Below, in pieces: positions 13,326 to 14,510 of a stretch of DNA of 14,510 nt. The translations under genes and the position numbers were made by a program. The first letter of the stretch is position 1; each line of letters opens with the position of its first letter. The notes beneath the pieces were generated by a model that saw only the letters and a list, made by a program, of their open reading frames with translations, searched no databases and was not told the origin of the DNA. This stretch comes from Prevotella sp. UBA3757 (GTDB lineage: Bacteria; Bacteroidota; Bacteroidia; Bacteroidales; Bacteroidaceae), in assembly GCA_002371715.1 (NCBI GenBank), contig DFGF01000126.1, positions 2,869 to 17,378 of the forward strand, in the 5' to 3' direction.

Positions 13326-14396
13326 TTAAAAGGATTGATAGAGCTCCGTATACCCGTCAGCCATTTTCTGCCAACTGAAACGTCGGGCATTCGAAAGGCC
13401 TTCTGCCCTCACCTGCAGCATCAGGTCCCGATTTCCGAGAAGACGGAGTTTGGCAATGAGTTCTTCGTCTGACAACTTAGGCATCAGCAACGGCGTTTGA
13501 CCTATTACCTCGGGAATAGACGACGCATGGAGAGCAATGACGGGACAACCGGCTCGCTGCGCCTCCAAAACGGGCAGGCCAAAACCTTCGTAGGATGACG
13601 GATAGACCAGAGCCGCTGCATCATTATACAACCGGTTCAGGTGTTCATCGAAGACCCGGCTGAGGCACTGGTAACGCTGTGGCGCAAGATACTGCTCGAC
13701 CACCGTACGCTCGGAGTCACTCAGCTGGTTGCCGACTATCAGTAAGTTATAGGGACTCTGAGCCACACTCCGAACCGTCGGCCAAAAGTTCTTATAGCTG
13801 TCACGACGCCCAATGAAAATGACGTATGAGCCCTTGGGAAACGGCAGTTGACTGGCATCTGACGCTTCGGGCAACTGACGGAACACCTCTGAAACGCCAT
13901 TATATATGACATGCACCCTCGACGCGTCGACATCGGGCATCAGCCTCAGCAGGTCGCGTTTGGTATTCTCAGAAATACAGACCACAGCGGCAGAATGACG
14001 TATGGCAGAGAACTTCTGACGACTGTGCACCTTCTGCTTCAGTCCGCTAACAAACAGCTCGTAGGTGAAATCGTGAACCGTCGTGACGTTCAGAGCCTTG
14101 GGATTGGTGCAATAGCGGTAATATGAGGAATGGAAGACGAAGGGCACATTGGACTTCACGCCGACGGGCAGATAGCGCGTCAGGGCAGGTAGCGCAACGT
14201 GCCGCAGTATGTCGCCGTCAGCGATGTGCATTTTTACGCGGTTATGATTGCCTGCTTCGGTGGGACGGACGTCAATATACTTCAAATCAAAGCAGGCAGA
14301 ACGCTGCACGCGATCTAACAACTCCTGCCAGACGACGGAAATACCACCGAACTGCTGGATGGCGAAAACAATATTGTCATACACAACCTGCATCAT
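13326..14396 (-). CDS. GT4-family glycosyltransferase (mannosyltransferase-like)
   Basis: A 356-residue GT-B enzyme. FGGISVVWQELLDRV (16-30) is the glycine-rich acceptor/donor loop, TTVHDFTYE (105-113) and VCISENTKRDL (139-149) are conserved in the family, VHVIYNGVSEVF (161-172) precedes the linker, YVIFIGRRDSYKNF (191-204) begins the donor domain and YEGFGLPVLEAQRAG (269-283) holds E270 and E278 of E-x7-E. The pattern resembles the mannosyltransferase B/WbpY-like subgroup, though the sugar cannot be read from sequence. Two adjacent ATGs (14394-14396 and 14391-14393) are possible starts. Six bases separate it from the stop of the upstream gene, so both are cotranscribed from a promoter beyond the window. 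Confidence 0.86.
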   Translation of the reverse strand: MMQVVYDNIVFAIQQFGGISVVWQELLDRVQRSACFDLKYIDVRPTEAGNHNRVKMHIADGDILRHVALPALTRYLPVGVKSNVPFVFHSSYYRYCTNPKALNVTTVHDFTYELFVSGLKQKVHSRQKFSAIRHSAAVVCISENTKRDLLRLMPDVDASRVHVIYNGVSEVFRQLPEASDASQLPFPKGSYVIFIGRRDSYKNFWPTVRSVAQSPYNLLIVGNQLSDSERTVVEQYLAPQRYQCLSRVFDEHLNRLYNDAAALVYPSSYEGFGLPVLEAQRAGCPVIALHASSIPEVIGQTPLLMPKLSDEELIAKLRLLGNRDLMLQVRAEGLSNARRFSWQKMADGYTELYQSF

Positions 14397-14402
14397 GGAC
14401 GG

Positions 14403-14510
14403 CTACCATTTGAATTCGAACACCTTATACAAATACTTCATCGAGATCATCAGCGGATTGGTGTAGATACCATTCTCGCGGCAGCCCCGCACGTCGTCCT
14501 TGATGAGCTG
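14403..14510 (-). CDS. C-terminal end of an unrecognised gene of the minus-strand operon
   Basis: Thirty-five codons are open from the window edge to TAG at 14403-14405. The visible product is polar at first (QLIKDDVRGCREN), then has NPLMISMKYLYKVFEFKW at its end, a short hydrophobic-aromatic, basic tail of a kind often found at the C terminus of membrane-associated glycosyltransferases. The fragment is too short to assign. The six-base gap to the next start makes it part of the same operon as the two GT4 genes. Confidence 0.65.
   Translation of the reverse strand, partial: QLIKDDVRGCRENGIYTNPLMISMKYLYKVFEFKW

Noticed and set aside
13911..14466. Plus-strand short open frames near the right end
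   Set aside because: They are shadows of the minus-strand GT4 gene and the partial gene beyond it, with no domain or promoter support.

Overview
The window looks like a chromosomal segment of a Bacteroidales bacterium, most likely the Prevotella group. This is inferred, not proven. The supports are four -7 boxes of the Bacteroidetes form TAnnTTTG, three of them with a TTTG exactly 20 bases upstream; genes with little Shine-Dalgarno signal; a BT4734/BF3469-type protein next to an HU-like protein fused to a winged helix; and a large multi-SLBB export protein followed by a kinase-less Wzz, Wzy, Wzx and glycosyltransferases.

Left part (1-1790, minus strand): a fragment of a PD-(D/E)XK 'Rpn-type' transposase/nuclease gene with a good promoter, then an HU/winged-helix DNA-binding protein, then about 430 bases without a gene, then the start of a BT4734/BF3469-type (primase-like/VirE-N) protein that runs off the window. 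The gene-free stretch is dense in short repeats: a 20-base direct repeat, a perfect 26-base palindrome, a 22-base tandem array and an 11-base G-rich array. This is the most unusual part of the window.

Middle (1860-12150, plus strand): a small single-pass membrane protein with its own, almost leaderless promoter, then a long polysaccharide (capsule/EPS/O-antigen type) operon: multi-SLBB outer-membrane export protein, Wzz-type chain-length/co-polymerase protein, EpsG-type polymerase, Wzx flippase, a GT2 glycosyltransferase fused to a hexapeptide acyltransferase, a GT4 glycosyltransferase and a WbsX-family protein. From wzz onward the genes overlap by 4-13 bases or lie 10-25 bases apart. The wza-wzz gap is 107 bases of simple repeats. 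By family roles, the glycosyltransferases and acyltransferase would build a lipid-linked repeat unit, Wzx would flip it, the EpsG-like protein would polymerise it, Wzz would set chain length, and the SLBB protein would carry it through periplasm and outer membrane.

Right part (12153-14510, minus strand): two GT4 glycosyltransferases and the last 35 codons of another gene form an opposing operon. Its last stop codon lies two bases from the stop of the WbsX gene, so the polysaccharide locus is built from two converging transcription units. No initiating sugar-phosphate transferase, UpxY/NusG-like regulator, RNA gene, CRISPR array or complete insertion sequence was seen.
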